A stretch of DNA of 64,000 bases from Paracoccus contaminans (GCF_002105555.1 NZ_CP020612.1:895001-959000); one strand, 5' to 3'; positions 1 to 8,772 are shown, numbered from the stretch's first letter. Numbers and translations are program-made. The notes: generated from the letters alone by a model not told the origin.

Positions 1-340
1 GCGCCACGATCCCCAAAAGCAGCGCCCCAAGCGGAATCCGCTCTGGCAGGAACCCCAGCCCGGGCAGATCGACCCCCGACATGTCCACGACCGTGCCGCC
101 CGCGCCCACCAGCTTCAGCACCGGCAGGAACATCAGGATGGTCATCCCCTCGGTCAGCGTGCCCAGGATCAGCAGCACCAGCCCGATGGTCAGCCGCCGC
201 CCTTCAAGATGCCTCAGCGCCTGCCAGAAGGATGCCAGATCCGCCCGGCCGGACGCGCCTTTCGGCGCAGCCTCCGCCTGGGGCGGCGGGGCGTCTTCGG
301 GCGGCGCGGCAGGGGGGGAGGAGGGCGATTGCGCGGACAT
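1..340 (-). CDS. ABC transporter permease/ATPase, N-terminal part (lasso peptide exporter, D protein)
   Basis: Only the first 113 codons lie in the window; the gene runs off the left edge. It starts at the ATG at 340-338. A Ser/Pro/Ala-rich stretch of about 35 residues precedes a short amphipathic segment (SFWQALRHLEGRRL) and a first membrane helix (LTIGLVLLILGTLTEGMTIL), followed by a second hydrophobic segment. This is the layout of the transmembrane half of an exporter-type half-transporter; the ATPase half is not visible. It follows the kinase gene by 11 nt on the same strand, so it probably ends the lasso operon and exports the mature peptide, as D proteins do in other lasso clusters. 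The export role is inferred from context. Confidence 0.7.
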   Translation of the reverse strand, partial: MSAQSPSSPPAAPPEDAPPPQAEAAPKGASGRADLASFWQALRHLEGRRLTIGLVLLILGTLTEGMTILMFLPVLKLVGAGGTVVDMSGVDLPGLGFLPERIPLGALLLGIVA

Positions 341-351
341 GCTCGCCACCC

Positions 352-1269
352 TCAGCCCTCGTCCAGGTCGCGGTCGATGGCGGCCCGGATCTCGGCGGCG
401 CGGTCAAGCCCCGCGGCCAGCAGCAGCCGGCGCGGCGGCGATTGCCGGGCCAGGCGCGCGGCATCGCGGAAATGCGTCGCCGCCGCATCCCCCTGCAACA
501 GATCCTCGCCAAAGCGCAGGCCATAGGAAAAGCGCATCACGGCGGGCAGCCGCTCGGCGGGCGCGATGGGCTGGACCGCGGCGGGGGCACCTTCGGGCGC
601 GCGTTCCAGCACATAGATGCGGCTGGCAGGCACCGGCTGCGACGCTACGCGGCCCGGGTCCAGCATCGCGCGGGCCTTGTCGATCTGGTCATGCACATGG
701 CCGCGGATCACCGCCCCGCCCGGCAGCAGCCGCGCGGCCTCGGCCGACAGCTTGACCTGCCCGAAACCGGGCAGCATCCGCCCCTGCGCGTCGATCGCGA
801 CCAGATCATCGGACAGAAGTTGCGCCCCCTGGGCCAGCAGCCCGGTCGCCGTGGTGGACTTGCCGGTGCCCTTGTCGGCCAGGAAGGCCAGCCCGTGCCC
901 GCGATAGACGACGGCGCTGGCATGCAGCACGAACAGCCCTTGCCGCCGCAACGCCTCGAACAGGACCGGGCCGAGCAGCGGAAAGGCCAGCAGGTCATCC
1001 GAAACGCCGGTCGCCCGCTCGATCCCGATCTGCCGCCCATCGGCCGAGACGGTAAAGGCCCCGACAGCCGGCCACCAGAACCACGTGCCCTCGGGGCCAA
1101 AGCGGCAGGCCGATTCCTCGCCCCGGAAGGGCAGCATCTGGGGCGCTTCGGCAATGGCCAGATCGGCGGGCGTGCCGGGCGCACCTTCGGCAAGTTCCGG
1201 CAGGGGGATGCCGGAGGTGATGGCAAGCCCGTAGGCACAATAGGCATGGACAGCGGAAAGGTCGGTCAT
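352..1269 (-). CDS. HPr-kinase-like serine kinase, putative lasso peptide tailoring kinase (K)
   Basis: A 305-residue protein related to the C-terminal catalytic domain of HPr kinase/phosphorylase. Residues 131-138 form a Walker A loop (ADKGTGKS), preceded by the family's HASAVV segment near 116-121. Residues 152-157 (LSDDLV) match the HprK region that follows the P-loop. No PTS HPr partner gene is nearby. Instead it sits between the lasso cyclase (22 nt gap) and the exporter on one strand. In the paeninodin family, such kinases phosphorylate the C-terminal Ser of the lasso precursor, and the precursor here ends in Ser. The start at 1269 is the ATG giving a family-like N-terminus, although no strong ribosome binding site is visible. 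The kinase fold is clear; the lasso substrate is inferred. Confidence 0.82.
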   Translation of the reverse strand: MTDLSAVHAYCAYGLAITSGIPLPELAEGAPGTPADLAIAEAPQMLPFRGEESACRFGPEGTWFWWPAVGAFTVSADGRQIGIERATGVSDDLLAFPLLGPVLFEALRRQGLFVLHASAVVYRGHGLAFLADKGTGKSTTATGLLAQGAQLLSDDLVAIDAQGRMLPGFGQVKLSAEAARLLPGGAVIRGHVHDQIDKARAMLDPGRVASQPVPASRIYVLERAPEGAPAAVQPIAPAERLPAVMRFSYGLRFGEDLLQGDAAATHFRDAARLARQSPPRRLLLAAGLDRAAEIRAAIDRDLDEG

Positions 1270-1291
1270 GGCTGGAGGGAAATCGCCTTGG

Positions 1292-3259
1292 TCAATCGAA
1301 AAGAGGACCGGGGCACAAAGGCGCCGCGGTTGCGAATGCAGCCCCTTGCGGGGCAGTGGGGGCAAGGGCGGCGGGCAGCGGCGCGGCGCCTGCCGGCGGT
1401 GCCGCCCAAGAGGCGCGCCGTTCAAGCCAGGCGGCCAGCCAGATGGCACGCCACAGGCGAAAGATGGCCTGCGCATCGGGGGCCGGGTCATGGTCCAGCT
1501 GCGCCAGGTCGGCGCGCAGCGTCGCGCCATCGACCCATCCTTGCAGGATTGCCGGACCGGCCCGCAACCGGGCAAGGCGGCCCGCGCAATCGCGGCGCAG
1601 GGCGGCATGGAAATCGGCGATGAAATCGGTCTTGTCGGCGCGCAGGCGCACCGCTTCGGGCAGCACGCCGCGCATCGCCTCGCGCAGCAGCGCGCGGGGC
1701 TGGCCATGGCGGATACGCGCGGCATCGGGCTGCCACAGGCAAAGCTCGACGACGCGGTGATCATAGAAGGGATAGAGCGGGACCACCCCGGCGCTGCGCG
1801 CCGCACGGTCCAGCACCTCGAAGGCGCCCGCGATCAGCGGCGCCGACAGCATCGCCGCATGATGGCGCACAGAGGCGGGCAGCGCAGGATCGCCGCCCTC
1901 CCCCGCCTCGGCCTGCGCCCGGACCCGCTCGACCAAGCCCGTTTCGACGGCCAGCCCCCGATCGACCAGGCTGCGCCAGGCGAAGGGATCGCCCCCGCCC
2001 CCCTCGGGCGCAAGCCGGCGGCCCAGCCGGGCAAAGCCCCGCCGCCCCTTCCAGGCCAGCAGCAGGCCCAGCGTCTCGCGGGGCGCGCTGCCGGTAAAGC
2101 GCGCATAGGCGCGCGCCAGGCCCAGCGCCTGCACCCATCGCCCCTCGCCCGCCAGCCGGGCGATGTCGGCAAAGGCGCCGCCGATGACCTCGTCACCGCC
2201 ATGGCCGTCCAGAACGCCCGTCGCCCCGGCCTGACGGGTGGCGCGGTAAAGCTGGGCGCTGCTTGCCATGCCGGGGGCAAAGAAGGGCTGGTCCTGCGCG
2301 TCCAGCTGCGGGTCCAGGTCGAAAAGCGCGTCCCCCACCTCTCCGGGCAGGGAAACGGGGGCCAGCCGCCCGCCGGCCCTTTCAAGGACCGCGTCGATGA
2401 AGAACCCCTCGTCCATCGCAGGATCGCGATAGCGCAGCGACAGCGCCGGGCGCGGCGCATCATCCCCGCCCCCCTCGACCGACAGCAACGACAGGCTGCT
2501 GGAATCCAGCCCCCCGCTGAGCATCGTGGCGGCGGGACCGGCGGCGCAGGCCTCGGCCGTGGCATGGGCGAGCGCCGCGCGCAGGGCCTGCGCGCCGTCC
2601 GCGCCCGCATCCGGCGGGGCCGCATCGGCCAGGCGGTACCAGGCGCGCACCGCATGGCGCGCATCCGGCCCGATCCGGGCCAGATGCCCCGGAGCGAGAC
2701 GCGTCACGCCCTCATAGGCGGTTGCCTCGGTGCTGGTCGGCCGGCCGCAAAGGAAATCGGCAACCCAGGCCCGGTCCACCTCTGGCTGCGCGCCCAGCCC
2801 GGCCAGGACGGTGGAAAGATCCTGCGCCACGATCATGCATCCGCCCCGGCTGGCATGAACCAGCGGGCGGACCCCGAACCGGTCGCGCACCAGCGTGAGC
2901 CCGCCAGTCCTGCGGTCATGGACGGCAAAGGCAAAGGCGCCGCAAAGGCGCCGGGCCGCATCCTCGCCCCAGCGCAGCCAGGCGGCAAGCACCAGATCGC
3001 CCGGCCCGGCCGCGGGTGCGGCGGACAGGCTGCGGCGCAGGTCGGCCAGGTCGGTCAGCCCCAGATCGCCCACCAGCGTCAATGGCCCCAGCCGTGCGGC
3101 AAGGCCCGGCCCGGCCTGCATCAGCAGCGCGCCCCCGCAAGGTTCGTCATGCAGGACAGGGCCGTGCCGTCGCGCAAGATCGCCCTTGACGCGCATCACG
3201 ATGCCCCGGTCCGCATCCGGGCCGATGATCGCGGCAAAGCGGTTCAGAGCATGGCTCAC
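1292..3259 (-). CDS. Asparagine-synthetase-like lasso peptide cyclase (C protein)
   Basis: A homologue of asparagine synthase B (655 residues) with an N-terminal class II amidotransferase-like domain (about 1-200) and a C-terminal ATP-pyrophosphatase domain. The pyrophosphatase loop SGGLDSS is at about 248-254. The N-terminus has no Cys at position 2, so it cannot act as a glutaminase, as in McjC. In lasso systems this enzyme adenylates the Asp/Glu side chain and closes the macrolactam with the core N-terminus. The GTG at 3259 is chosen because it overlaps the upstream stop as GTGA; a TTG two codons upstream (3265) is the alternative. It follows the B2 peptidase and precedes the kinase. Confidence 0.9.
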   Translation of the reverse strand: MSHALNRFAAIIGPDADRGIVMRVKGDLARRHGPVLHDEPCGGALLMQAGPGLAARLGPLTLVGDLGLTDLADLRRSLSAAPAAGPGDLVLAAWLRWGEDAARRLCGAFAFAVHDRRTGGLTLVRDRFGVRPLVHASRGGCMIVAQDLSTVLAGLGAQPEVDRAWVADFLCGRPTSTEATAYEGVTRLAPGHLARIGPDARHAVRAWYRLADAAPPDAGADGAQALRAALAHATAEACAAGPAATMLSGGLDSSSLSLLSVEGGGDDAPRPALSLRYRDPAMDEGFFIDAVLERAGGRLAPVSLPGEVGDALFDLDPQLDAQDQPFFAPGMASSAQLYRATRQAGATGVLDGHGGDEVIGGAFADIARLAGEGRWVQALGLARAYARFTGSAPRETLGLLLAWKGRRGFARLGRRLAPEGGGGDPFAWRSLVDRGLAVETGLVERVRAQAEAGEGGDPALPASVRHHAAMLSAPLIAGAFEVLDRAARSAGVVPLYPFYDHRVVELCLWQPDAARIRHGQPRALLREAMRGVLPEAVRLRADKTDFIADFHAALRRDCAGRLARLRAGPAILQGWVDGATLRADLAQLDHDPAPDAQAIFRLWRAIWLAAWLERRASWAAPPAGAAPLPAALAPTAPQGAAFATAAPLCPGPLFD

Positions 3260-3714
3260 GGCCAAGCCTCGATCCCCGGCATGTCGAAATCATGCAGCGG
3301 GCGGTGCCCGGCATATTCGGCAGGGGTGCCGCCCAGCACGATCGTATCACCGGCCATCAGCCAGGCATGAGGGGCCAGCCCCTTGCCCGCGCCGGCCCGG
3401 ACGGGCACCGAAAGGCGAACGGTGGTGGCATAGCCGCGCTGCGCCAGCAGCAGCTGGCCGGCGCTGGCTTGGGTAAGGCAGGTGGCCCCCGGCACCAGCC
3501 GCGCGGCGTTGCGGACCGACCAGGCGACGGCGGCCAGTTCACTGTTCGGCACGGCACGGCCATGCGGGACGGGCACGCCTTCGATCATCCGGCGCAGCGC
3601 ATGATGGCGCCGGCGCAACAGATAGACGCGCACCCGCAAGATCGCCGCCAGGGCCTCGCCCAGCAGCACCGCGTCGCGGCCACTCAGGCGGCGAAGGCGC
3701 GCGAGGGCGGGCAT
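3256..3714 (-). CDS. Lasso peptide biosynthesis B2 protein (transglutaminase-like leader peptidase)
   Basis: A 152-residue transglutaminase-like cysteine peptidase of the standalone B2 type. The likely catalytic Cys is residue 79 (GATCLTQA), His is 116 (LAPHAWL), and Asp 123 follows (MAGD), giving the Cys-His-Asp triad of this family. It removes the leader from the precursor with the help of the separate RRE protein and works together with the cyclase. The ATG at 3714 lies 4 nt past the stop of the RRE gene, and the 3' end overlaps the cyclase start. The N-terminal 50 residues are Arg/Leu-rich helix, typical for B2. Length agrees with split B1/B2 systems. Confidence 0.9.
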   Translation of the reverse strand: MPALARLRRLSGRDAVLLGEALAAILRVRVYLLRRRHHALRRMIEGVPVPHGRAVPNSELAAVAWSVRNAARLVPGATCLTQASAGQLLLAQRGYATTVRLSVPVRAGAGKGLAPHAWLMAGDTIVLGGTPAEYAGHRPLHDFDMPGIEAWP

Positions 3715-3717
3715 TGG

Positions 3718-4029
3718 TCAGGCCGTCCTGACCAGGCCGTGCTGCATCATGTCGTCAAGCAGGCCGGCGATGTCGGGCCGGCAGACCTCAGGCGTCACGT
3801 CATATTCGCCGGCAATGCCGCGGGCCAGATCGTCCAATGTCGAGGGGGACGCCTCGATGGCACGCCAGACGCTGGCGCCGACCGGATCAAGGCTGAAATA
3901 GGTATTGCTGTGAAGGTCGAGGATGGCAATCCCCTCCTCCATGTCGCAGGCAACGCAGTCAGGTGAAGGGATATAGGCCAAAATTTGTACCTTCCGGCAG
4001 AAATCCACCGATCCAAGCTGAAGGATCAT
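3718..4029 (-). CDS. PqqD-like RiPP recognition element protein (lasso B1/E)
   Basis: A 103-residue PqqD/RRE-family protein. Residues about 25-50 form the beta-hairpin (ILDLHSNTYFSLDPVGASVW), where an acidic/aromatic strand pair is followed by the conserved G-x-x-x-W helix start. The rest is a winged-helix-like helical bundle. RRE proteins bind the leader peptide and bring it to the B2 peptidase. The precursor just upstream has the matching YxxPxLxxxG recognition motif. The ATG at 4029 abuts a 28-nt stem-loop that separates this gene from the precursor. The first about 20 residues are not typical of the family, so a downstream non-ATG start remains possible. Confidence 0.88.
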   Translation of the reverse strand: MILQLGSVDFCRKVQILAYIPSPDCVACDMEEGIAILDLHSNTYFSLDPVGASVWRAIEASPSTLDDLARGIAGEYDVTPEVCRPDIAGLLDDMMQHGLVRTA

Positions 4030-4057
4030 GGCAGGCGGTGGTCGCCCTCCGCCTGCC
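4030..4057 (-). promoter_or_regulatory. Intercistronic stem-loop between lasso precursor and biosynthesis genes
   Basis: A perfect 9-bp inverted repeat (GGCAGGCGG at 4030-4038, CCGCCTGCC at 4049-4057) encloses a 10-nt loop. It begins 10 nt after the precursor stop codon and ends right at the RRE start codon, with the only Shine-Dalgarno-like purine run (GGAGGG) in the loop and arm. There is no T-run, so it is not a classical intrinsic terminator. It may protect the short precursor mRNA or lower translation of the enzymes, giving an excess of precursor over enzyme. That role is inferred. Confidence 0.55.
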
Positions 4058-4067
4058 TTGTTATAGC

Positions 4068-4202
4068 TTACGAGAACGTCAGCTGGCTCTTGGGAGTGCC
4101 CACGGGGAACTGGCGGTCCAGGGCGTTACCGGTCGAGGCACCCTGGGTCAGGGCTTCAACCTTGCCGTGCACCCGGAGGGCGGGCGAAACATAGGTTTTC
4201 AT
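4068..4202 (-). CDS. Lasso peptide precursor (A)
   Basis: A 44-residue precursor starting at the ATG at 4202, with an AAAGG Shine-Dalgarno about 10 nt upstream. The leader has Tyr4, Pro7, Leu9 and Gly13 in the order YxxPxLxxxG, the motif bound by RRE proteins, and a conserved Thr19 at the penultimate leader position. Cleavage after Gln20 would leave a 24-residue core beginning GASTGNALD. Its Gly1 amine can be joined to the Asp9 side chain to form a 9-residue ring, followed by a 15-residue tail ending SQLTFS. Ring size, Thr at -2 and Gly at +1 all match class II lasso peptides. The C-terminal Ser is the expected target of the kinase encoded downstream. An in-frame ATG at 4265 lacks a ribosome binding site and is unlikely. 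Confidence 0.9.
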   Translation of the reverse strand: MKTYVSPALRVHGKVEALTQGASTGNALDRQFPVGTPKSQLTFS

Positions 4203-4398
4203 GGCTACACTACCTTTACGTGTAAAACACGGCGAAATCGCCGCAAACTGACATGGTATAAACAAGCCTGTTGGATCAACCTGTTCAAAAAGACAGGTCT
4301 GGTATGCTTTTTAACATTTATTAAAACTTATCAATTACTTATCTGTCGAGATCAAAAAGGGGTGGCTCATTCGTGATCGCCTCGCGCCAAAGGTGCGG
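4203..4398. promoter_or_regulatory. AT-rich divergent intergenic region (lasso operon promoter side)
   Basis: This stretch is much more AT-rich than its surroundings and separates the leftward lasso operon from the rightward exopolysaccharide genes. The - strand has several TTGAAC/TTGATC/TTGATA and TATACC/TTGTTT-like hexamers between 4250 and 4340, but no single pair with ideal 17-nt spacing stands out. A promoter for the lasso operon must lie here by position; the exact elements are unresolved. Confidence 0.4.
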
Positions 4399-4427
4399 TT
4401 GGAAAATTCAAGTTTTAGGTATATTTT
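4399..4427 (+). promoter_or_regulatory. Putative sigma70-type promoter for the exopolysaccharide genes
   Basis: TTGGAA at 4399-4404 and TATTTT at 4422-4427 are separated by exactly 17 nt; an overlapping TATATT at 4420 gives 15-nt spacing. The site is about 70 nt upstream of the sugar-phosphate transferase start in an otherwise AT-rich patch. It was identified by eye only. Confidence 0.35.
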
Positions 4428-4497
4428 ACCAGCCATGGCGCACGCAGGTCTGGCGGGCGGCTCCATGCGGGCGTGTTTATTCAGACAGGATGATTTT

Positions 4498-5217
4498 ATG
4501 CGAGTTGTACGTGCCAACGAGTCCGTTCCGGACTTCCTCGTCGAACGGGCGCCGCAGGCCGGTCTGTCGGCACGCGGGAGCGCGGCGGTCGCGGACGTGC
4601 CGCTGGGCGGGGCCGGAAAGCGTCTTCTCGACATCCTCCTGGTGATCCTGTCGCTGCCGCTGCTGTTGCCGCTGATGGCCGGCATTGCCGTCCTTCTCAA
4701 GCTGACCAGCCCCGGACCGCTGCTTTACGGGCACCGCCGGATCGGTTTTCAGGGCCGCGCCTTCCGCTGCTGGAAATTCCGCACCATGGTGGTCGATGGC
4801 GACAGGGTGCTGGATCGCTACCTGCAGGCTCATCCCCAGGAAGCGGCCGTATGGGCCGCCCAGCGCAAGCTGGACAACGACCCGCGCGTGACCCGCGTGG
4901 GCGCCGTGCTGCGCAAGCTGAGCCTGGACGAGCTTCCGCAGTTGCTCAACGTGCTGTCGGGAGAGATGAGCCTGGTGGGCCCGCGCCCGGTCGTTCAGGC
5001 CGAGCTGGACGAGCATTACGGCAGCGCCGCATCGGCCTATCTGTCCGCGCGTCCCGGCCTGACGGGGCTGTGGCAGATCAGCGGGCGCAGCGACACCACC
5101 TATGCCGAACGCATCCGCCTTGATTGCCGCTATGTGCGCCGCTGGACGCTGTGGGGCGATCTGCGCATCATCCTGCTGACGATCCCCGCGCTGGCCTTGT
5201 CGCGCGGCGCGCGCTGA
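4498..5217 (+). CDS. Undecaprenyl-phosphate sugar-phosphate transferase (WcaJ/ExoY-like)
   Basis: A monotopic polyprenyl-phosphate hexose-1-phosphate transferase of 239 residues that starts repeat-unit assembly on undecaprenyl phosphate. An N-terminal hydrophobic helix ([18 protein letters not shown], about residues 43-60) forms the membrane anchor. It is followed by the family motifs [44 protein letters not shown] and [16 protein letters not shown] 4498 is chosen because AGGA lies about 10 nt upstream; in-frame ATGs at 4393 and 4435 lack a good site. Its length (about 240) is that of the catalytic half-type (ExoY, RfbP C-terminal part). It opens the exopolysaccharide cluster. Confidence 0.92.
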   Translation: MRVVRANESVPDFLVERAPQAGLSARGSAAVADVPLGGAGKRLLDILLVILSLPLLLPLMAGIAVLLKLTSPGPLLYGHRRIGFQGRAFRCWKFRTMVVDGDRVLDRYLQAHPQEAAVWAAQRKLDNDPRVTRVGAVLRKLSLDELPQLLNVLSGEMSLVGPRPVVQAELDEHYGSAASAYLSARPGLTGLWQISGRSDTTYAERIRLDCRYVRRWTLWGDLRIILLTIPALALSRGAR

Positions 5218-5324
5218 TCCCCTGCCCCCTGCGGCAAGGGCGTTCCTGCTGGACGGGCGGGGGCTGCCCGGTCCATCATGCCGGGCAGGCGCCTGCGCCT
5301 TTCGAGCGGTGAGCATAGCCCAGC

Positions 5325-6671
5325 ATGTCGGCGGCCCTGACAGATATCCGTCCTGCCGCCCCCCGGGCGCCGCGGAACAGACCGGCAGCCCGCCGGGGCT
5401 GGAGGCTGCATTATTCGCGCGACGTGGTGCTGGCATTCGTTGCGATCTTCGCTCTGGCCTTCATTCCGGTGCTGGGCGGGCGCGGGGCGCTGCTGTTCCT
5501 TGTGGCCGGGTCGCTCCTTGTCCTTTCCCGCCCGGGCGCGAGCCTTGCAGGGCTGCGCGAGGACTGGATGTTCATGCTGATGGGCCTTTGGTGCCTGATA
5601 TCCTTTATCTGGTCGGACTATCCCTCGCTCTCGCTGCGCTATGGCATCCAGCTCTGCCTGACGGTGGTGATCGGGTCGGCGATCATCAGCCGCCTGACAC
5701 CGACGGCCTTCGTCAAGATCCTGTTCGTCACAAGCTCGCTTGAAGGCATTGCCAGCCTGCTGTCCGGCCGGACCCGCGCCGACGGCATGGGCTATCTGGG
5801 CATCTATGCCAGCAAGAACGCCCTCGCCAGCGCGATGGCCATGCTGATCATCGTCGCGATAGCCGTCCTGATCGACAGGCACCTGCCCCGCCGGTGGCGC
5901 CTGCCGGCGCTGTTCAGCCTGCTGCTGGGTTCGATGCTGATGGTGATGGGCAAGTCGGCAGGCGCTCTGGTCAGCACCTTCGGCCTCGTCCTGTTCCTGG
6001 GGCTGATCCTGCTGCTGCAGCGCCTGGCGCCCTATGTCCGCCTGATTGCCATTACCCTGATGCTCGTGCTGGCGGTGTTCGTGGGGCTGGTCATCTCGTC
6101 AATGAGCGCCGAGCTGGCGCAGGGCTTTCTGGAGCTTACCGGCAAGGACATCACGCTGACCGGCAGGACCGACCTGTGGGCCGTCGCGCTGGAGCAGATC
6201 GCCCGCCACCCCCTGCTGGGCGTAGGCTTTCAGGCATTCTGGGTGCATGGCCAGCCGATGGCCGAACAGCTTTGGGCGCAGTTCGGCATCAACAGCCGCG
6301 CCGGCTTTCACTTTCACAACACGCTGCTGTCGAACACCGTCGAGATCGGCGTGATCGGCACGACGCTGGAAACGGTTCCCTTCTTTCTGGGCGTCTATCT
6401 TTCGGTTGTCTGGGTGCTGCGCAGCCGTTCGGCTGCTTCGATCTTCTTTGCCCTGTTCATGGTCCGGCTGGTCATACTGATGTCGATCGAGGTCGCGTAT
6501 TTCTATCAGTTCGGCACCGTCACCATCACGATCATGGCGGCACTGCGCTATGGGCGCGCAGCCAGGCGGAACGGGCGCAGCGCCCTGCCCCGCCATGCCC
6601 GCCCGGCGCCCATTCCTGCCGCGCGCGCCGCCCTGCGCCGGGCGCCGGCAGGCCGGCCCGGCCCCGCCTGA
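5325..6671 (+). CDS. O-antigen ligase/polymerase family protein (ExoQ/Wzy-like)
   Basis: A 448-residue multi-pass membrane protein with about ten hydrophobic helices. A large periplasmic loop at about 265-345 holds the Wzy_C-type signature (LTGRTDLWAVAL, HPLLGVGFQAFW, HFHNTLLS). Such proteins polymerise repeat units of exopolysaccharides (ExoQ) or ligate O-antigen; next to ExoY-, ExoV- and flippase-like genes, a polymerase role is most likely. The C-terminal about 40 residues are Arg/Pro/Ala-rich and probably cytoplasmic. A 107-nt gap separates it from the transferase. ATG 5325 has only a weak upstream purine stretch. Confidence 0.87.
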   Translation: MSAALTDIRPAAPRAPRNRPAARRGWRLHYSRDVVLAFVAIFALAFIPVLGGRGALLFLVAGSLLVLSRPGASLAGLREDWMFMLMGLWCLISFIWSDYPSLSLRYGIQLCLTVVIGSAIISRLTPTAFVKILFVTSSLEGIASLLSGRTRADGMGYLGIYASKNALASAMAMLIIVAIAVLIDRHLPRRWRLPALFSLLLGSMLMVMGKSAGALVSTFGLVLFLGLILLLQRLAPYVRLIAITLMLVLAVFVGLVISSMSAELAQGFLELTGKDITLTGRTDLWAVALEQIARHPLLGVGFQAFWVHGQPMAEQLWAQFGINSRAGFHFHNTLLSNTVEIGVIGTTLETVPFFLGVYLSVVWVLRSRSAASIFFALFMVRLVILMSIEVAYFYQFGTVTITIMAALRYGRAARRNGRSALPRHARPAPIPAARAALRRAPAGRPGPA

Positions 6672-6709
6672 ACCAGGCCGGGGCAGCCCCCCCCGGTGCC
6701 CGGCGGTTT

Positions 6710-7810
6710 TCAGGAAGCCTGCCGGTTCATGCCCAAGGCCGCGGCGGCCCAGTTGCGCACTGCGGTCGTCCGATCCTCTGTAAGGCGCGAGAACACCGCC
6801 GCCCATGCGACGGCAACCGCAGGAAGCAGCAGCACCAGCGCCCATGCGCCGGGGCTGGCGGGCAGCCTTGCCTCGGGCACGATGAAATTGCACAGGAACA
6901 CCATGAGGGGCAGATGCGTGGCATAAAGCGAATAGGATGACCGCGCCCCGAAACGCGCCAGCAGGCCCAACCCCCTGGCCCGCCCGAACGAGGAATTCAT
7001 CCCCAGCCCGAGAAACAGCGCGAAACACGCCGCCAATGCGAGGTCGCGCAGGGCAGGATGCAGCGGCACCAGCTTCAACGCGACGATGGCAAGGCAAAGC
7101 AGCGCAAGGGCCGCTGCGGGCCAGGCCCAGTGGACATGGCCCGCAGCGCGGAAACGCTCGGCCAGCACATAGACGCCGCCCCCCATCATCCAGCAGGCGA
7201 ACAGAGGCAGGCTCGGCAGAAAGGGCAACGCAGCCGCAGCTGCCAGAATTCCTGCAAGGTTGCGCGAGCGCAGCGCGCAATAGGCGAGCGGGAAATAGAC
7301 ATAATACCAGAATTCGCAGGCGATCGACCAAAGCGCCCCGTTCGAGCCGAAAGAAGGCACCGCGATGTCCTGCAGGAACAACACATTTCCAGCGAAGGTG
7401 CCGAATGACAGGCGAGAGGACACGTCATAGGCCACCGAAACCGCCCCCTGCGTTCCGGCATAGAGCCGAGAGGGAAAGATCGTGCTGCCCGCCAGGTCGA
7501 GGCAGATGCCCATGACAAGGGCGGGCAGCAGCACGACCCACAGGCGGGCGCAGCGGGCGATCATGTAGTCCCTGAAGGAAAAGGCCGGCCCTGCCCGGAC
7601 CACCGACCGGACGATCCAGAAGCCCGAAAGGACAAAGAACACCACCACCGCGTTGTGCCCCTGGGTGGTCAGCATGCTGAGCGCCCGGTGCACAGACCCC
7701 GGCGTCAGGGGGCGATCGATGATCAGCTGCTGCACATGCGAGATGACCACCAGAAAGGCGGCCACGGTCCGGATCACGTCGATGAAATCGTAATGCGGCC
7801 TATCGGCCAT
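6710..7810 (-). CDS. Acyltransferase 3 family membrane protein (ExoZ/OafA-like)
   Basis: An integral membrane O-acyltransferase of 366 residues. It opens with the family signature (YDFIDVIRTVAAFLVVISHV, residues 7-26, including the catalytic-type His) and continues with about ten membrane helices and the FFVLSGFWI motif. It probably acetylates or succinylates the exopolysaccharide, as ExoZ/ExoH do. ATG 7810 is chosen for its AGGA site and family-like N-terminus. A GTG at 7861, which overlaps the stop of the upstream GH16 gene as GTGA, is an alternative adding 17 residues. It is co-directional with the GH16 and glycosyltransferase genes on the - strand. Confidence 0.9.
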   Translation of the reverse strand: MADRPHYDFIDVIRTVAAFLVVISHVQQLIIDRPLTPGSVHRALSMLTTQGHNAVVVFFVLSGFWIVRSVVRAGPAFSFRDYMIARCARLWVVLLPALVMGICLDLAGSTIFPSRLYAGTQGAVSVAYDVSSRLSFGTFAGNVLFLQDIAVPSFGSNGALWSIACEFWYYVYFPLAYCALRSRNLAGILAAAAALPFLPSLPLFACWMMGGGVYVLAERFRAAGHVHWAWPAAALALLCLAIVALKLVPLHPALRDLALAACFALFLGLGMNSSFGRARGLGLLARFGARSSYSLYATHLPLMVFLCNFIVPEARLPASPGAWALVLLLPAVAVAWAAVFSRLTEDRTTAVRNWAAAALGMNRQAS

Positions 7811-7857
7811 GCCGGCGCGATCCTGTGCAAGGCCGCCGGGCGCCATGACGCTCGCCG

Positions 7858-8646
7858 TCACCGACAGGCCAGCGACTGGGGAAACAGGCAGTCCGCCCCT
7901 TGCGGGGTCCAGGCGATCCAGTCCACCTCATAGTCCAGCGGCCCGGCATTTGCATCCTGCCGGCCCATCCAGTCGGTCAGGGTCGTCGTGCTCCAGAATG
8001 ACAGGAACAGTTGCTGGGGATGGGTTGGCAGCTCGATCCCCGGGGTGGTTTCGTGGACGATCCGCCCATCGACGAACCAGCGGATGCGATCAGGTGCCCA
8101 GTCGATGGCAACAATGTGAAACGCCTTGTCGAAGGGCGGATCGACGGGAACGACCCCGCCCTGCGCGGGCTTGCCATCCACGAAGGTGTTGAAGCTCGCC
8201 TCGGCGGGGTTGCGGGTCAGGATCTCGATGTCGATCTCGTCATGCGGCCCCTTGCCGGATGGCTTGGAAAAGGTGAACAGCGCAGCGTTCTTGCCCGATC
8301 CGCGCGGGGTGCGGATGCGCGCCTCGATCAGCCCGTATTGGACAAATCCCCGCGTGCGGATCTCGCTGCAAAGCGGACGCGGCTTCTCCCCTCCGCCGGG
8401 CAGGTGGGTCAGGCGCAGCATCCCCCCCTGCACCCGGACGGCGCGCCGCGACCAGGTGCAATCCTGGTGGGGACCATTGGTCCAGCCATCCGAGACATAC
8501 CACCGCCCGAGGTCGAGCCGGTCGAAATCGTCGCGAAAGCCCTGGGTCATCGGTTGCGCCTCGGGCCCGGCCGCCGCCGCTGCGGCCGGCAGCGCGCAAA
8601 GAAATCCCAGGCAAGCCGCAGCGGTCAGGAAAAACGGACGAAACAT
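7858..8646 (-). CDS. Secreted glycoside hydrolase family 16 endoglycanase (ExoK-like)
   Basis: A 262-residue secreted enzyme. Residues 1 to about 24 form a signal peptide (MFRPFFLTAAACLGFLCALP followed by an Ala run). The GH16 jelly-roll catalytic motif ExDxE is seen as HDEIDIEIL, with the usual preceding tract GLIEARIRTPRGSGKNAALF. GH16 enzymes in such clusters (ExoK of Sinorhizobium) cut nascent polysaccharide to control its length. ATG 8646 is taken because it yields the signal peptide; upstream in-frame ATGs only add Pro/Arg-rich sequence. It overlaps or abuts the acyltransferase downstream. Confidence 0.9.
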   Translation of the reverse strand: MFRPFFLTAAACLGFLCALPAAAAAAGPEAQPMTQGFRDDFDRLDLGRWYVSDGWTNGPHQDCTWSRRAVRVQGGMLRLTHLPGGGEKPRPLCSEIRTRGFVQYGLIEARIRTPRGSGKNAALFTFSKPSGKGPHDEIDIEILTRNPAEASFNTFVDGKPAQGGVVPVDPPFDKAFHIVAIDWAPDRIRWFVDGRIVHETTPGIELPTHPQQLFLSFWSTTTLTDWMGRQDANAGPLDYEVDWIAWTPQGADCLFPQSLACR

Positions 8647-8772
8647 GGCTGGCCTGTGCTTTTGCGCCCCTGCGGGCATGGGCCCTTGGGCTGGAATGGG
8701 CGGGCGGTGACGGGGCGGGAAAGGGAACGCGCTGTCCTGGGCGCAGCCCCGCGCAAGGCGCCTGTGCACCGC

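Noticed and set aside
232..3370. Long + strand open frames opposite the lasso genes
   Set aside because: They are antisense to genes with catalytic motifs and show only the Arg/Gln/Pro composition expected from antisense of GC-rich codons.
4068..4202. Alternative lasso core starting at Asn26 after ASTG
   Set aside because: It would place the only Asp at ring position 4, too small for a lasso ring; cleavage before Gly21 gives a 9-residue ring and Thr at -2.
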